From NCBI RefSeq assembly GCF_000826145.2, contig NZ_LN651337.1, positions 1,499,945-1,563,944 of the forward strand: DNA of 64,000 nt. Direction: 5' to 3'. Position numbers and translations under genes: made by a program. The notes below the pieces were generated by a model, which saw only the letters and a program-made list of their open reading frames with translations, searched no databases and was not told the origin of the DNA. Below are positions 26,361 to 35,255 of the stretch, in pieces (the stretch's first letter is position 1; each line of letters begins with the position of its first letter). This DNA comes from Sporosarcina koreensis. GTDB lineage: Bacteria; Bacillota; Bacilli; Bacillales_A; Planococcaceae.

Positions 26361-26698
26361 ATCCTGAGCATTTGTCACCTCTGCGTAAACGGGAGGTGAC
26401 CAACGGCCGTATTATCTATTACTGTTCGGGTGAGGACGCTTTGTTTTCATCAGAACTAGCAGAGTCATAAATGGTTTGGATTTCTGACGAAAAAAGTCCC
26501 TCTTCAAACATAACAAATCAATGCCCAGAATGAATGATTCGTTCTCGACCACCCCTTTCTACTAGACGACAATGTCTCATCTATTCGAGAATTCACTGAA
26601 TTGCACGATACATAGATCACCAAACAGTGAAATAGCTAACAGGGTGGATATTAAACACTGCTGTAATCTGTTCCTGCAGCCCACTACAAACCCCACCC
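26361..26698. other. Gene-free interval between sigma copy 1 and glpD terminators
   Basis: Only a short hairpin GTCACCTC/GAGGTGAC (26374-26400) was noticed. No convincing ORF with a ribosome site on either strand. Confidence 0.4.
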
Positions 26699-26736
26699 AA
26701 AAAGGACTTCTGAAGATTTTTTCAGAAGTCCTTTCA
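26699..26736 (-). terminator. Terminator of glpD
   Basis: AAAGGACTTCTGA and TCAGAAGTCCTTT form a 13-bp stem with A-run/T-run flanks, just after the glpD stop on the minus strand. Confidence 0.9.
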
Positions 26737-26749
26737 CATATCACAATTT

Positions 26750-28411
26750 TCAAGTCACGTTCTCAGTTGCTGCAGTCTTGATTGCTTCATCCAATTCCCG
26801 GATCACTTCAATCTGATGCTCGTTCGACCAGCCCATCTCTTCCGCCATGTACTCAATGACTGGTGTTTTCCATTTGCGGACCCAGTCGATATGGAAGTAG
26901 AGCGCTCCTGTCCGACGTATGAAATAGTCAGCAGGCGTGATGGCCATTTCGTGATCGATGGCGTATTGCAAGGTGAGACGGATGGCCAGGGGCAGCTTTG
27001 TGCTGGCGGATGTCTTATTCACAAGGCCTGCAATCGTGTCGGTATTCGTGCCGTATTGGGAGGCGATGTTCAGACCATCCTGGTACGTCAGACCGAGCTT
27101 TGTCAGTTCGCGTGCCCGATTCTCTACAAAGGGATGGTAATCGGAAGCCCTATTGAAGTCCCCGCCTGATAGTTTAAGCGTTTTTGTTATGGACGGTGCT
27201 AATTTGACACCTGCGTTTCCCAGTCGCTGGGCAATCTTGTCCGTTATCGTCTGCGCCATTTTCCGGTAGCCCGTCAGCTTTCCGCCGGCAATCGTCAACA
27301 GGCCGCTTGTCGATTCCCAGATTTCGTCTTTCCGGGATATTTCCGACGGTCCTTTCCCCTCTTGCTGGATAAGCGGGCGGACCCCTGCCCAGGTGGACTC
27401 GATATCTGACATATCGACCGATGCATCGGGAAACATCTGCGCGATGGCGTTGACGATATACGTCTTATCCTCCAGCGTTATTCCCGGATTTTCCAGTTCT
27501 TCTTCGAAGACAGTATCCGTTGTGCCGACATACGTCTTATCATTACGCGGAATGGCGAATATCATCCTGCCGTCTGGTGTATCGAAGTAGATCGGCTGGT
27601 GAAGTGGTAATTTCTTGTGATCGAACACTAAGTGAACTCCTTTGGTCAGTTGCAGTTTTTTTCCGGCAATCCTCTTATCGAGATCGAGCACTCTTTCCAC
27701 CCATGGACCAGATGCGTTTACGATCACTTCCCCATGCACTTCAGCCAGTTTGCCGGTGAGCTGATCGGTCACCTGTATGCCTGTCATAGTGCCCGCAGAC
27801 TTATAGAGAAAACCGGTGACCTTCGCATAGTTCAACAGATCCGCCCCCAGCTCGGCGGCTTTTTTTGCGACTTCAATGGTCAGCCGGGCATCGTCTGTGC
27901 GATACTCCACATATTCTCCCCCGCCGATCAGCCCGTCCCCGTTCAGCAGCGGTTCGTGCTGGAGAACTTCTTCCCTCGTGAGCATCTTCCTGCGCTCCGA
28001 CCGTTTCACCCCTGCCAGGAAATCATAGACACGCAGGCCGAGTGATGTTGAAAACCTGCCGAATGTACCGCTTTTGTAGAAGGGGAGCAGCATCCATTCG
28101 GGATGGGTGACGTGGGGGGCGTTCTCATAGACGATCGCCCGCTCCTTTCCGACGTCCGCGACCATTTTCACTTCCAGTTGCTTCAGATACCGCAATCCGC
28201 CATGGACCAGCTTGGTGGAGCGGCTCGACGTGCCTGCACCGAAGTCCTGCATTTCGACCACCAGCGTTTTCGCGCCCCTCGACACCGCGTCCAGCGCGAT
28301 GCCCACTCCTGTAATCCCCCCTCCGATAATTATCACGTCATAGGGCTCATCAGGCAGCTGCTTCAGAATGCGCTGCCGTTCCTGCCAGGAAAATTGTTTC
28401 ACTTCAACCAT
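26750..28411 (-). CDS. glpD: Aerobic glycerol-3-phosphate dehydrogenase
   Basis: A 553-residue FAD enzyme that oxidises glycerol-3-phosphate to dihydroxyacetone phosphate and passes electrons to menaquinone at the membrane. The dinucleotide motif VIIIGGGITGVGIALDA is at residues 25-41, the GlpD signature STKLVHGGLRYLKQLE near 65-80, and a C-terminal helical domain ends EVIRELDEAIKTAA. The assigned ATG sits only 2 nt from GGAGG, so the GTG three codons later (28402) may be the real start. The 5' leader has a terminator hairpin, and the antiterminator gene glpP is divergent: the classic Bacillus control. Confidence 0.94.
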   Translation of the reverse strand: MVEVKQFSWQERQRILKQLPDEPYDVIIIGGGITGVGIALDAVSRGAKTLVVEMQDFGAGTSSRSTKLVHGGLRYLKQLEVKMVADVGKERAIVYENAPHVTHPEWMLLPFYKSGTFGRFSTSLGLRVYDFLAGVKRSERRKMLTREEVLQHEPLLNGDGLIGGGEYVEYRTDDARLTIEVAKKAAELGADLLNYAKVTGFLYKSAGTMTGIQVTDQLTGKLAEVHGEVIVNASGPWVERVLDLDKRIAGKKLQLTKGVHLVFDHKKLPLHQPIYFDTPDGRMIFAIPRNDKTYVGTTDTVFEEELENPGITLEDKTYIVNAIAQMFPDASVDMSDIESTWAGVRPLIQQEGKGPSEISRKDEIWESTSGLLTIAGGKLTGYRKMAQTITDKIAQRLGNAGVKLAPSITKTLKLSGGDFNRASDYHPFVENRARELTKLGLTYQDGLNIASQYGTNTDTIAGLVNKTSASTKLPLAIRLTLQYAIDHEMAITPADYFIRRTGALYFHIDWVRKWKTPVIEYMAEEMGWSNEHQIEVIRELDEAIKTAATENVT

Positions 28412-28435
28412 CTCCTCCGTCTTCTATATAGCGAA

Positions 28436-28482
28436 AGGCCATTACAATTGCCCACAGCAAATAAGGGTGATTGTAATGGCCT
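28436..28482 (-). promoter_or_regulatory. glpD leader terminator, probable GlpP target
   Basis: AGGCCATTACAAT and ATTGTAATGGCCT form a 13-bp inverted repeat around a 21-nt loop, 25 bp before glpD, with a short T-run on the minus strand. In Bacillus subtilis GlpP with glycerol-3-phosphate permits read-through of such a glpD leader terminator; I infer the same here. Confidence 0.75.
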
Positions 28483-28523
28483 CTCTCATCATCTCCGGCC
28501 GTGTTCAATTACAACGGGCATGG

Positions 28524-28529
28524 TATACT
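28524..28529 (+). promoter_or_regulatory. Probable -10 box of glpP
   Basis: TATACT lies 35 bp before the glpP ATG, with TGTTCA 16 bp upstream as a weak -35. The overlap with the divergent glpD region makes this a compact control zone. Confidence 0.4.
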
Positions 28530-28564
28530 GTAGTCAGAATCCTCAGATCGAAAGGATGTCATTC

Positions 28565-29128
28565 ATGAATTTCATCGACATGGTCGAGTCTCAAATGATC
28601 GCTTCCGTACATACTGAAAAAAGTTTGGAACAAGCACTGACGAGCAACGTGAATATCGTGTTCCTCCTGACCGGCGATCTGCTGACGGCAGGCATCTATA
28701 TCGAGCGCCTGCAAAACGCCGGTAAGCGCGTCTTCCTCCATCTGGACTTCATCGACGGGCTCGCCAATTCCAAAAGCGCGATCTCCTTTGTCAAAGAGAC
28801 ATGGGGACCGACGGGCATCATCACGACCAAGAGCCACCTCATCAAGTACGCCTCCGATATGGGGCTGATGACCATCCAGCGGATCTTCCTGCTGGACGGC
28901 AGTGCCGTGACGAAAGGGATCGAAATGGTGAACTCCAGTAAGCCGGACGCCATCGAAATCATGCCGGGCGTCATCACGAAAGTGATCGATCAGTTATCGA
29001 GCACGCTCGATTTTCCGGTCATCGCCGGCGGTCTCATAACGGAAGCTTCGGAAGTCTACGAAGCACTCCGATGCGGCGCCCTCGCCGTCTCTTCCGGCAA
29101 CCCGGAGATGTGGGAATTGGATTTATAA
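28565..29128 (+). CDS. glpP: Glycerol-3-phosphate-responsive antiterminator
   Basis: A 187-residue GlpP. Family blocks include VFLLTGDLLTAGIYIERLQ, VFLHLDFIDGLANSK, TKSHLIKYASDMGLMTIQRIF and the TIM-barrel-like end DFPVIAGGLITEASEVYEALRCGA. It binds glycerol-3-phosphate and leader RNA to prevent early termination of glp transcripts. The ATG at 28565 is used because AAAGGA lies 8 nt upstream. It is divergent from glpD, whose leader carries a matching terminator, and its stop overlaps the 3' end of the NagD-like gene by 6 bp. Confidence 0.93.
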   Translation: MNFIDMVESQMIASVHTEKSLEQALTSNVNIVFLLTGDLLTAGIYIERLQNAGKRVFLHLDFIDGLANSKSAISFVKETWGPTGIITTKSHLIKYASDMGLMTIQRIFLLDGSAVTKGIEMVNSSKPDAIEIMPGVITKVIDQLSSTLDFPVIAGGLITEASEVYEALRCGALAVSSGNPEMWELDL

Positions 29129-29905
29129 GCCGGGGTGTGCCGGCAAAGCGGCCACACTCTCCAGCACGTAGTCCGGCTGGACAGGCGAGGCTTCTGCCAT
29201 CGCAGCATCTGTGATGCCGGACAGCACCAGCACAGAGGTCATGCCGGCTTCGTTCGCCATCTTTACGTCGGTTTCCAGCCGGTCCCCTACCATGACGCAA
29301 CGATCCGCCGGCATGCCGAGGACACTCTCCATGACGAACTTTGCCATCAGGCCGGAGGGCTTCCCGGTGACCAGTATCTGCTCCCCCGTCACCCCTTCGA
29401 GCGCACCGATCATCGCTGCGCAGTCCGGCAGCTCCCCGCCTTCCACAGGACAGGTGCGGTCCGGGTTTGTCGCAATGAGGACAGCCCCGTTTTTCCACGC
29501 TTGGAACGCGGCGTTGATCTTTTCGTAAGTGAAGCTCCGATCCCAGCCGAGGACCACATACGATGCGCTTGCCCAGTCACCGGTCAGTGCAATCCCTTCC
29601 TGCCTCAGCTCTTCGACCAAGGGCTCTTCCCCGATGACATAGACTTCCTGGGAATCCTCCAATACGGACTTCAAATAATGCGCCGTTATATAATTGGAAC
29701 TGACGACTTCATCAAGAGTGACGCCGATACCGAGCCTGCCCAGCTTCTCCACGTATTCGGTCCGCCGGGCGATCGACTTGTTCGTCAGGAACACGACTTT
29801 GTCCCCCCGCTCCCGCAGCGAACGAATGGCCTCTTTTGCGCCGTCTATCAGGTCCTCGCTCAAATAGATCGTTCCATCCAAGTCAAATACATAGCCTTTT
29901 TGCAT
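29123..29905 (-). CDS. HAD-IIA hydrolase (NagD/AraL-like sugar phosphatase)
   Basis: A 260-residue HAD phosphatase with catalytic motif GYVFDLDGTIYL (nucleophile Asp at about 8), motif II VVFLTNKS, motif III Lys in VTGKPSGLMAKF, and motif IV VMVGDRLETDVKMA. The C2 cap domain is typical of NagD/AraL enzymes that dephosphorylate sugar phosphates or p-nitrophenyl phosphate. The ATG at 29905 has GGGAGAGAGG upstream. It is downstream of the MgtC-like gene with a 16-nt gap, so they are co-transcribed. The substrate is unknown; the glp neighbourhood hints at phosphoglycerol-type compounds. Confidence 0.9.
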   Translation of the reverse strand: MQKGYVFDLDGTIYLSEDLIDGAKEAIRSLRERGDKVVFLTNKSIARRTEYVEKLGRLGIGVTLDEVVSSNYITAHYLKSVLEDSQEVYVIGEEPLVEELRQEGIALTGDWASASYVVLGWDRSFTYEKINAAFQAWKNGAVLIATNPDRTCPVEGGELPDCAAMIGALEGVTGEQILVTGKPSGLMAKFVMESVLGMPADRCVMVGDRLETDVKMANEAGMTSVLVLSGITDAAMAEASPVQPDYVLESVAALPAHPGL

Positions 29906-29921
29906 GCCTCTCTCCCTCTTG

Positions 29922-30614
29922 TCAACTGATGATCTCCACTGTCTGTACATAGTCGATCTCTTTAATGAGATGGTAAATTTCGGGTATCATCCGCTTCACG
30001 CTCACTCTGGAGCGGATTTCGAGCAGATGGGTATGTTCTTCCGGCAGATCCTTGATTTTTGATTGGTTGATGACAAACTTCTGGTCTTCCAGATCATTCA
30101 TCACCGCTTCGATCCCTTTTGCATCATTGACCGTGATCCGGAGAATCAGGTCCCGTCTCCGCAGGTTTTTCGGTCCGTATTTGGCGGTGAGGTACGGGAT
30201 CAGTTCCACACTGAGCATCAGAAGGAACACGCCGAATATCGCTTCCGGGTAGAAGCCGGCACCGACAGCAATCCCGATACCGGCCGCTCCCCAGATCATG
30301 GCGGCTGTTGTCAGTCCGGAAATCCGGTCGTTGCCGCGCCGTAAGATGACGCCGGCTCCGAGGAACCCGATTCCCGAGACGATCTGCGCAGCGAGACGGA
30401 GGGGATCCATCTGGATATTCAAATGGGTGCTGCCGGGGAACGTGTAGGCGGACTCGATCGAGACAATCGTCAGCAGACAGCTGACGATCGAAATGACCAA
30501 GCTGGTCTTCAGTCCGAGCGGCTTGCGTTTCAGTTCCCTTTCCAGTCCGATGATGAGGCCTAATACAGCGGAGATGCTGAGCTTGCCGATGAGTTCAATA
30601 TCGAGCCAATCCAT
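29922..30614 (-). CDS. MgtC/SapB-family membrane protein
   Basis: A 230-residue protein: about five N-terminal helices with the family hallmark GLIIGLERELKRKPLGLKT (residues 20-38) and GFLGAGVILRRG, then TTAAMIWGAAGIGIAVGAG, followed by a cytosolic ACT-like domain from residue 155. In pathogens MgtC inhibits the F-type ATPase and aids growth at low Mg2+; in soil bacteria the role is less clear. AGGAGGAGAATG marks the start. Upstream lies the TIM-barrel isomerase gene with a 23-nt gap. Confidence 0.9.
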   Translation of the reverse strand: MDWLDIELIGKLSISAVLGLIIGLERELKRKPLGLKTSLVISIVSCLLTIVSIESAYTFPGSTHLNIQMDPLRLAAQIVSGIGFLGAGVILRRGNDRISGLTTAAMIWGAAGIGIAVGAGFYPEAIFGVFLLMLSVELIPYLTAKYGPKNLRRRDLILRITVNDAKGIEAVMNDLEDQKFVINQSKIKDLPEEHTHLLEIRSRVSVKRMIPEIYHLIKEIDYVQTVEIIS

Positions 30615-30637
30615 ACATTCTCCTCCTCATCCGACAC

Positions 30638-31420
30638 CTACTCGTCCAACTGTGCAGTGACCGATGGGTGCTCCAATATGTCCGCAAGTGTGTATGTGTA
30701 CGGATTGATCTCGAAGACGACGGGTCCTTGGTACCCATTCTCCTTCAGGATCTTCACCAATTCACGGGTACCGGTCTGTGTCGCTCCGTCACCGGGAAGC
30801 TGGTGCAGATCCCCCTTCATATCATTGTCGGAGAAATGGACGGACGCCAGGCGATTGCCGAGCCGCGCCACGGTCTCCGCCAGAGGCGCGCCGAGCACCG
30901 CAAGATGTCCTGTATCCAAGCAAGCCGCAGTCTGTGTCTTGTCCAATATGGACATCCACTCGTCCACTGACGAGGGGAAGATGTGCATGTAGTTCAGCTT
31001 GTCCGGAATCTGGTTTTCGAACAGCAGCTGCACGTTGTGCTCGTCCGCCAATGCACGAATCTGCTGCAGACGTCCGACGACCCGTGCACCGGCGTCTTCC
31101 TCATCCTCCGACGCCCAGGCCGACCCGCCGTGGATCACCGCATGCCCGCCGCCCAGTTCACCGAGCTTGCCGAGCCAATACTTGTTCCGTTCCGTGATCA
31201 CCGTACCGACGCCTTCATACGGCGTGGCCAAGTTCAAATCATGGAACGGCAGATGGAGCCCGACTTTCAGCCCCGCGTCCGCAGCCAATGCCATATCGGC
31301 TTCCGCCGAATGATGTTCCGCCCATATTTCCACACCGGCAAATCCGGCCTGGCGGATCGCTTTCATATCCTGTTCGGTTTTCGTCTGGCCCATCGACCAG
31401 AGACTCAGCCATTTCTCCAT
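30638..31420 (-). CDS. Xylose-isomerase-like TIM-barrel sugar isomerase/epimerase
   Basis: A 260-residue AP-endonuclease-2-type TIM barrel. Metal-binding positions are recognisable in VEIWAEHH, VGLHLPFHD, LLFENQ, CLDTGHLAVLG, SVHFSDND and VFEINPY. Members isomerise or epimerise sugars and inositols. The ATG at 31420 is preferred (AAAGGA 8 nt upstream) over one three codons earlier. It lies 24 nt after an MFS sugar-porter gene, so the pair probably imports and then isomerises a sugar or polyol. The exact substrate cannot be named. Confidence 0.85.
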   Translation of the reverse strand: MEKWLSLWSMGQTKTEQDMKAIRQAGFAGVEIWAEHHSAEADMALAADAGLKVGLHLPFHDLNLATPYEGVGTVITERNKYWLGKLGELGGGHAVIHGGSAWASEDEEDAGARVVGRLQQIRALADEHNVQLLFENQIPDKLNYMHIFPSSVDEWMSILDKTQTAACLDTGHLAVLGAPLAETVARLGNRLASVHFSDNDMKGDLHQLPGDGATQTGTRELVKILKENGYQGPVVFEINPYTYTLADILEHPSVTAQLDE

Positions 31421-31444
31421 CTTCAACATCCTTTCTGATAGTGG

Positions 31445-32773
31445 TTACACTTCCGGGTTGATCTCTTCGAGTTTGCGGCCTTTCGTTTCTGGTGCAAGTG
31501 CGATCGTGATAATCAGACCTGAAAGCGCCACGACGGCGAATACTCCCAATGCCGCGGCGTTCCCCCAGACAGCGACGACGTTCGGGAAGACGAGGACACC
31601 GAGGATGGACCCGATCCGGCTAACGGACGTCGCAAAGCCAGAGGCGCCCGCCCGGATGCTCGTCGGGAACAATTCCGTCGGATAGACAAAGTTCAAGATG
31701 CCTCCGCCCATATTGGCAAACAGGACGGCGATACTGAACAGCACGACGAGGAACACAAGCGTCGGATGCGGATTGAACGCCAACACTGTCAGCCCGGCTG
31801 TCAGTCCGGTGAACGAAGTGATCAGCAGCGGGCGTCTCCCCCAGCGGTCGACCAGGTTCATCCCGATGATGGCGCCCACCAGGCCGAGGACACTGACGAC
31901 CGATGATGCGATGTATGTCTGATGCAGCGAACCCTTTGTGACTGCCGACAGGATCGTCGGTGTGTACATGGAAATGCCGTAATACGATGTCGCGTAACAG
32001 AACCAGAAACCGGATACGAAAATCGTCCGCTTGATGAACTTCTGGGAGAACAAGGCGCTGATCTTCACTTTTGCGCGCTCGGGTTCCGGTTTCACTTCGA
32101 CGACGCTTCCTGTCAAGTCGAAGACGATCTTCTCCGCCTCTTTTTCCCTTCCTTTCGACGCAAGCCATCTTGGCGACTCCGGTAGTCCGATCCGGAAGAG
32201 GAAGATGATGACTGCGAAGATCGCACCTAGGAGGAACATGTAACGCCACGCATTATCGCCGAACGGCTCAAGCAGAATTCCGCTTGCATAGGCGACCACT
32301 GCCCCGACAAACCACATGGCCGCAAGGAACGTCCCCTGCTTGCCCCGGTTTTTGGTGGAACTGAATTCAGCAACGAGAGTCGCCGAAATCGGATAGTCCG
32401 CCCCGATCCCGATCCCGAGCAGGAACCTGAAGACGATCAGCCAAATGACGTTCGGCGCCACAGCTGTCAAAACCGCGAACAATACAAACGCAAGCAAGTC
32501 GATCGTGATCATCGCTTTCCGGCCGAACGAGTCCGTCAGACTGCCGAGCCACGCGGCCCCGATGAAGGAACCGATTATCGCCGCAGCGACAAGCAGACTC
32601 TGCTCAATCGGCATGATGTCCCACTGTTTCAAGATCAGCGGCATCGCTACCGCGATAATCGTCAAGTCGAACCCATCGAGGAACGTCCCCCCCGCAGAAA
32701 CGATCTTCACTTTCCGTTGAAACTTCCTGAGTTTTTCCGGATCTGCCGGATTGTCCATATAATCATATGCCAT
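31445..32773 (-). CDS. MFS transporter, sugar-porter-like
   Basis: A 442-residue, 12-helix major facilitator. It has GTFLDGFDLTIIAVAMPLI in helix 1, the loop 2-3 motif GSLTDSFGRKAM, RFLLGIGIGADYPISATLVAEF in helix 4, LPESPRWL after helix 6, and the symmetrical DRWGRRPLLI. This set defines the sugar/metabolite:H+ symporter group. Charged Asp residues in helices 1 and 4 (FDL, ADY) resemble aromatic-acid porters, so substrate is open. The ATG at 32773 sits behind GAGGGAAAAGG; the frame extends upstream but only over the leader. Confidence 0.88.
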   Translation of the reverse strand: MAYDYMDNPADPEKLRKFQRKVKIVSAGGTFLDGFDLTIIAVAMPLILKQWDIMPIEQSLLVAAAIIGSFIGAAWLGSLTDSFGRKAMITIDLLAFVLFAVLTAVAPNVIWLIVFRFLLGIGIGADYPISATLVAEFSSTKNRGKQGTFLAAMWFVGAVVAYASGILLEPFGDNAWRYMFLLGAIFAVIIFLFRIGLPESPRWLASKGREKEAEKIVFDLTGSVVEVKPEPERAKVKISALFSQKFIKRTIFVSGFWFCYATSYYGISMYTPTILSAVTKGSLHQTYIASSVVSVLGLVGAIIGMNLVDRWGRRPLLITSFTGLTAGLTVLAFNPHPTLVFLVVLFSIAVLFANMGGGILNFVYPTELFPTSIRAGASGFATSVSRIGSILGVLVFPNVVAVWGNAAALGVFAVVALSGLIITIALAPETKGRKLEEINPEV

Positions 32774-32886
32774 TTCCTTTTCCCTCTTTTCCATTTTGTG
32801 ATTGGTCATACACCCCAACGTACACCCGACTGCTGAAACGGCTTGCCGTGCTTGTCCGCAAATCCCTCCCTGTCCAAAAACAAAGA

Positions 32887-32954
32887 GAACCCGGCGAAAC
32901 CAAAGAACCTCCCAGCACATGATTGCGCCGACAGCTTTGGTTTCACCGGGTTTC
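32887..32954 (-). promoter_or_regulatory. Leader hairpin of the MFS operon
   Basis: GAAACCCGGTGAAACCAAAG and CTTTGGTTTCGCCGGGTTC (minus strand) form an 18-19-bp stem with a 29-nt loop, followed by TTTGTTTTT. It is an intrinsic terminator between the promoter at 33022 and the start codon, thus a candidate attenuator. Confidence 0.65.
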
Positions 32955-32993
32955 TCATCGTCTCTGCCCGATTGACTAGTAAGCTTCCTGAAT

Positions 32994-33050
32994 TGAAAGC
33001 GTTTCATTTGATGTCCACTCTAGTGTAAATTGCAGTTTTATGAGTGTCAA
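32994..33050 (-). promoter_or_regulatory. SigA-type promoter and cre-like site of the MFS operon
   Basis: TTGACA (33050-33045) and TACACT (33027-33022) are 17 bp apart. Just downstream, TGAAACGCTTTCA (33006-32994) resembles a CcpA cre box with one base missing. Catabolite repression of a sugar porter would make sense. Confidence 0.65.
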
Positions 33051-33083
33051 GAGTTTTCTAAATTATTGTACGGCATCCTTGCT

Positions 33084-33155
33084 GGGTGCCTGTGCACCAC
33101 AAAATTCAGACACGATTCAGAATAGTTTCCGAGTTGTGTGATGCACAGGCACCCC
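33084..33155. repeat. Hairpin repeat H4 (full copy, overlaps GDPD gene end)
   Basis: GGGTGCCTGTGCA and TGCACAGGCACCC are perfect outer arms. The inner stem is decayed (CAGACACGATTCAG / TTTCCGAGTTGTG). The minus-strand arm encodes the last residues and stop of the adjacent phosphodiesterase. Confidence 0.85.
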
Positions 33156-33872
33156 CTTAAGAAGTCCCGGCTCATCCGTCATCACCGTGTCAACACCCGC
33201 TTCGGACAGACGCATCAGGACATCCGGCCGGTTGACGGTATAGATGCGCAGCGGAAGACCTGCTTGTCCGGCTTCCCCTGCATACCGGGACAGGGCATAT
33301 TCCGTCTGGCAGTGGATGGCATCAGCACCTATCCGGATGGCGGTCTCCACCGCCAGGTCAGGCACCCCCGCGATCAAGTAGCCGATTTCGATTGTAGGAT
33401 TCAGCATCCGTACCCGTTTCAGACTGTCGGGGTTGAACGAAGACAGGATGATCCGTTCCTCGGCATCATACGCTGCAATCAGAGCCAGCACTTTCTCCTC
33501 AAGACCATCGTACGGGATGATATCATTCTTCAATTCGATATTGACGCGCAGATCGTTGCCGTCTCTGTTCATCCACTGGAGCACCTCTTCGAGAGCCGGG
33601 ATCCTCTCTTGCGAATAGGAAGGGGCGAACCAGCTGCCGGCGTCCAGTCTCTTTAGCTGGGTCAGCGTGAAGTCCCGGACATATCCCGTTCCATCCGTCG
33701 TGCGCTGCAGCGTTTCGTCATGGATGACGACGGCTTGACCATCTTTTGTCAGCTGGACATCCAGTTCGATGCCTGCAGCCCCGGCGATCCTGGCTTCTTC
33801 GAATGCAATCATTGTATTCTCAGGGAAGGCGCCGCTCGCCCCGCGATGGGCAAAAATCAAAGGTGCCGTCAT
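33117..33872 (-). CDS. Glycerophosphodiester phosphodiesterase
   Basis: A 251-residue GDPD TIM barrel with the catalytic HRG start IFAHRGASGAFPENTMIAFEEA (residues 6-27), ELDVQLTKDGQAVVIHDETL (metal ligands and second His), NIELK, and a C-terminal VDTVMTDEPGLL. It lacks a signal peptide, so it acts in the cytosol, cleaving glycerophosphodiesters to glycerol-3-phosphate, the GlpD substrate. The last eleven residues (VPVHHTTRKLF) are encoded by hairpin H4 and replace a normal C-terminus. It is the last gene of the ugp-like operon, matching ugpQ in other bacteria. Confidence 0.92.
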   Translation of the reverse strand: MTAPLIFAHRGASGAFPENTMIAFEEARIAGAAGIELDVQLTKDGQAVVIHDETLQRTTDGTGYVRDFTLTQLKRLDAGSWFAPSYSQERIPALEEVLQWMNRDGNDLRVNIELKNDIIPYDGLEEKVLALIAAYDAEERIILSSFNPDSLKRVRMLNPTIEIGYLIAGVPDLAVETAIRIGADAIHCQTEYALSRYAGEAGQAGLPLRIYTVNRPDVLMRLSEAGVDTVMTDEPGLLKGVPVHHTTRKLF

Positions 33873-33896
33873 CCCGTTCTCCCCCTTTCCAGTAAG

Positions 33897-35234
33897 CTAT
33901 TTTTTCCGGTTGGCCATGTCGAGCGCATCATCCGTCGCTTTGGCTGCCTGGTCCAAGGCCTCCTTCGGGTCGGTTCCCTGATAGAGGCTCTCCATGGCAC
34001 TGACGACCTTCTGACGCGTTTCGGGGAACACGGATATTAGTGCGCCTTGTGTCGCGACGGATGTCTTCGTATCGCTGAGCTGATCGACTGTGACTTTCAG
34101 CTGCGGGTATTTTTCCCACTCGGTTTTGACGATGTCCTGCTCATAGGCGTCCGTGTTGATGGCGAAGTAACCGGTATTCACATGCCATGTCGCCTGGACT
34201 TCCGGCGATGCCAGGTACTTCATGAATTCCCATGCTGCCTGCTGCTCGGACTCCTCGATTTCGTTCGCCATCCATAGCGATGCACCACCGATGACGACGC
34301 CTTCCCAATCACTCGCTTCAGGGACTGGCAAGTAGCCCGTCCCGACATCGAATGATGACTGTTCCACTACATCCCGGACGCCTGCGGAGGAATCCAGGTA
34401 CATCGCGATCTTACCGGATTGGAAGGCCGCACGGATATCATCCCAGTTTTGACCCGAATTGTAGAAAGTCCCGTCTTTGTACATGCTGCTGATCAATCCA
34501 AAGACTTCCTGTCCTTCTTTTCCGTTGAAGACCGCTTCCGTGGCATCGCCTGCACGTCCGTTCTCCTCATTGACGAACAGCCCGCCCTGCGCAGCAATCA
34601 ATTCTTCGATGAACCACCCATAGTTCAGGATGGAGAAGCCGTACTGCTCTTTGGAAGTCAGGGCATCCGCCGCTTTTTTCAGTTCCTCGTACGTCGCCGG
34701 AGGGGCCTCAGGGTCGAGACCTGCGTCTTTGAACGCATCCTTGTTATAGATCAGGACCGGTGTGGAGGAGTTGAACGGCATCGAGTACTGTACTCCGTCC
34801 ACGTTGTAATAATCCGTGATGTTCTTCTCCCATTTCCCCGTGTCATAGTTCTCGGCATCGATGAATTTCTGGACCGGCTGGATCTTTCCGGAATCCATCA
34901 TGTACTTCGTACCCACTTCAAACACCTGCATGATGGTCGGGGCATCTTCTGTTCCGGCTACCGTGTTGAATTTCGTGATGGATTCTTCATAGGACCCCTG
35001 GAACACAGCTTTCACCTCGATATCGTCCTGCTGGTCATTGAAATCCGCAACGAGCTGATCGATGACTTCCTCGAGCTTCCCGCTCATCGCATGCCAGAAC
35101 ACGACTTCCGTTTTCCCGGCCGGCTCGTCTGCCTCACCTGTCGTTTTTGGGGACGCTTCTTTTTCCGAGTTGCAGGCGGCCAATAGCAGCACCAGCAACG
35201 TCATCAGTGTCAAAAGGATTGTAGGTTTTTTCAT
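33897..35234 (-). CDS. ABC transporter substrate-binding lipoprotein (UgpB-like)
   Basis: A 445-residue extracellular binding protein family 1 member. The lipobox LAAC at residues 17-20 (LVLLLAACNSEKEAS) predicts a lipid anchor. VVFWHAMSGKLEEVIDQLVADFN is the typical start of the sugar/glycerol-3-phosphate group, and GASLWMANEIEESEQQAAWEFMKYL fits UgpB. With the ugpA-, ugpE- and ugpC-like genes and the diesterase it should collect glycerol-3-phosphate or glycerophosphodiesters. Maltose-type ligands are the alternative. Confidence 0.85.
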   Translation of the reverse strand: MKKPTILLTLMTLLVLLLAACNSEKEASPKTTGEADEPAGKTEVVFWHAMSGKLEEVIDQLVADFNDQQDDIEVKAVFQGSYEESITKFNTVAGTEDAPTIMQVFEVGTKYMMDSGKIQPVQKFIDAENYDTGKWEKNITDYYNVDGVQYSMPFNSSTPVLIYNKDAFKDAGLDPEAPPATYEELKKAADALTSKEQYGFSILNYGWFIEELIAAQGGLFVNEENGRAGDATEAVFNGKEGQEVFGLISSMYKDGTFYNSGQNWDDIRAAFQSGKIAMYLDSSAGVRDVVEQSSFDVGTGYLPVPEASDWEGVVIGGASLWMANEIEESEQQAAWEFMKYLASPEVQATWHVNTGYFAINTDAYEQDIVKTEWEKYPQLKVTVDQLSDTKTSVATQGALISVFPETRQKVVSAMESLYQGTDPKEALDQAAKATDDALDMANRKK

Positions 35235-35255
35235 TTGTCCATTCCTCCGGTCCGT

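Noticed and set aside
25943..26470. Long plus-strand ORF overlapping sigma copy 1
   Set aside because: Arg- and Gly-rich translation with no domain; it is an off-frame reading of the sigma gene, whose own frame is conserved between the two copies.
33084..33155. Hairpin copies as simple transcription terminators
   Set aside because: They lack T-runs, share sequence in loop and arms across unlinked loci, and overlap coding ends, so they are a repeat family rather than terminators.
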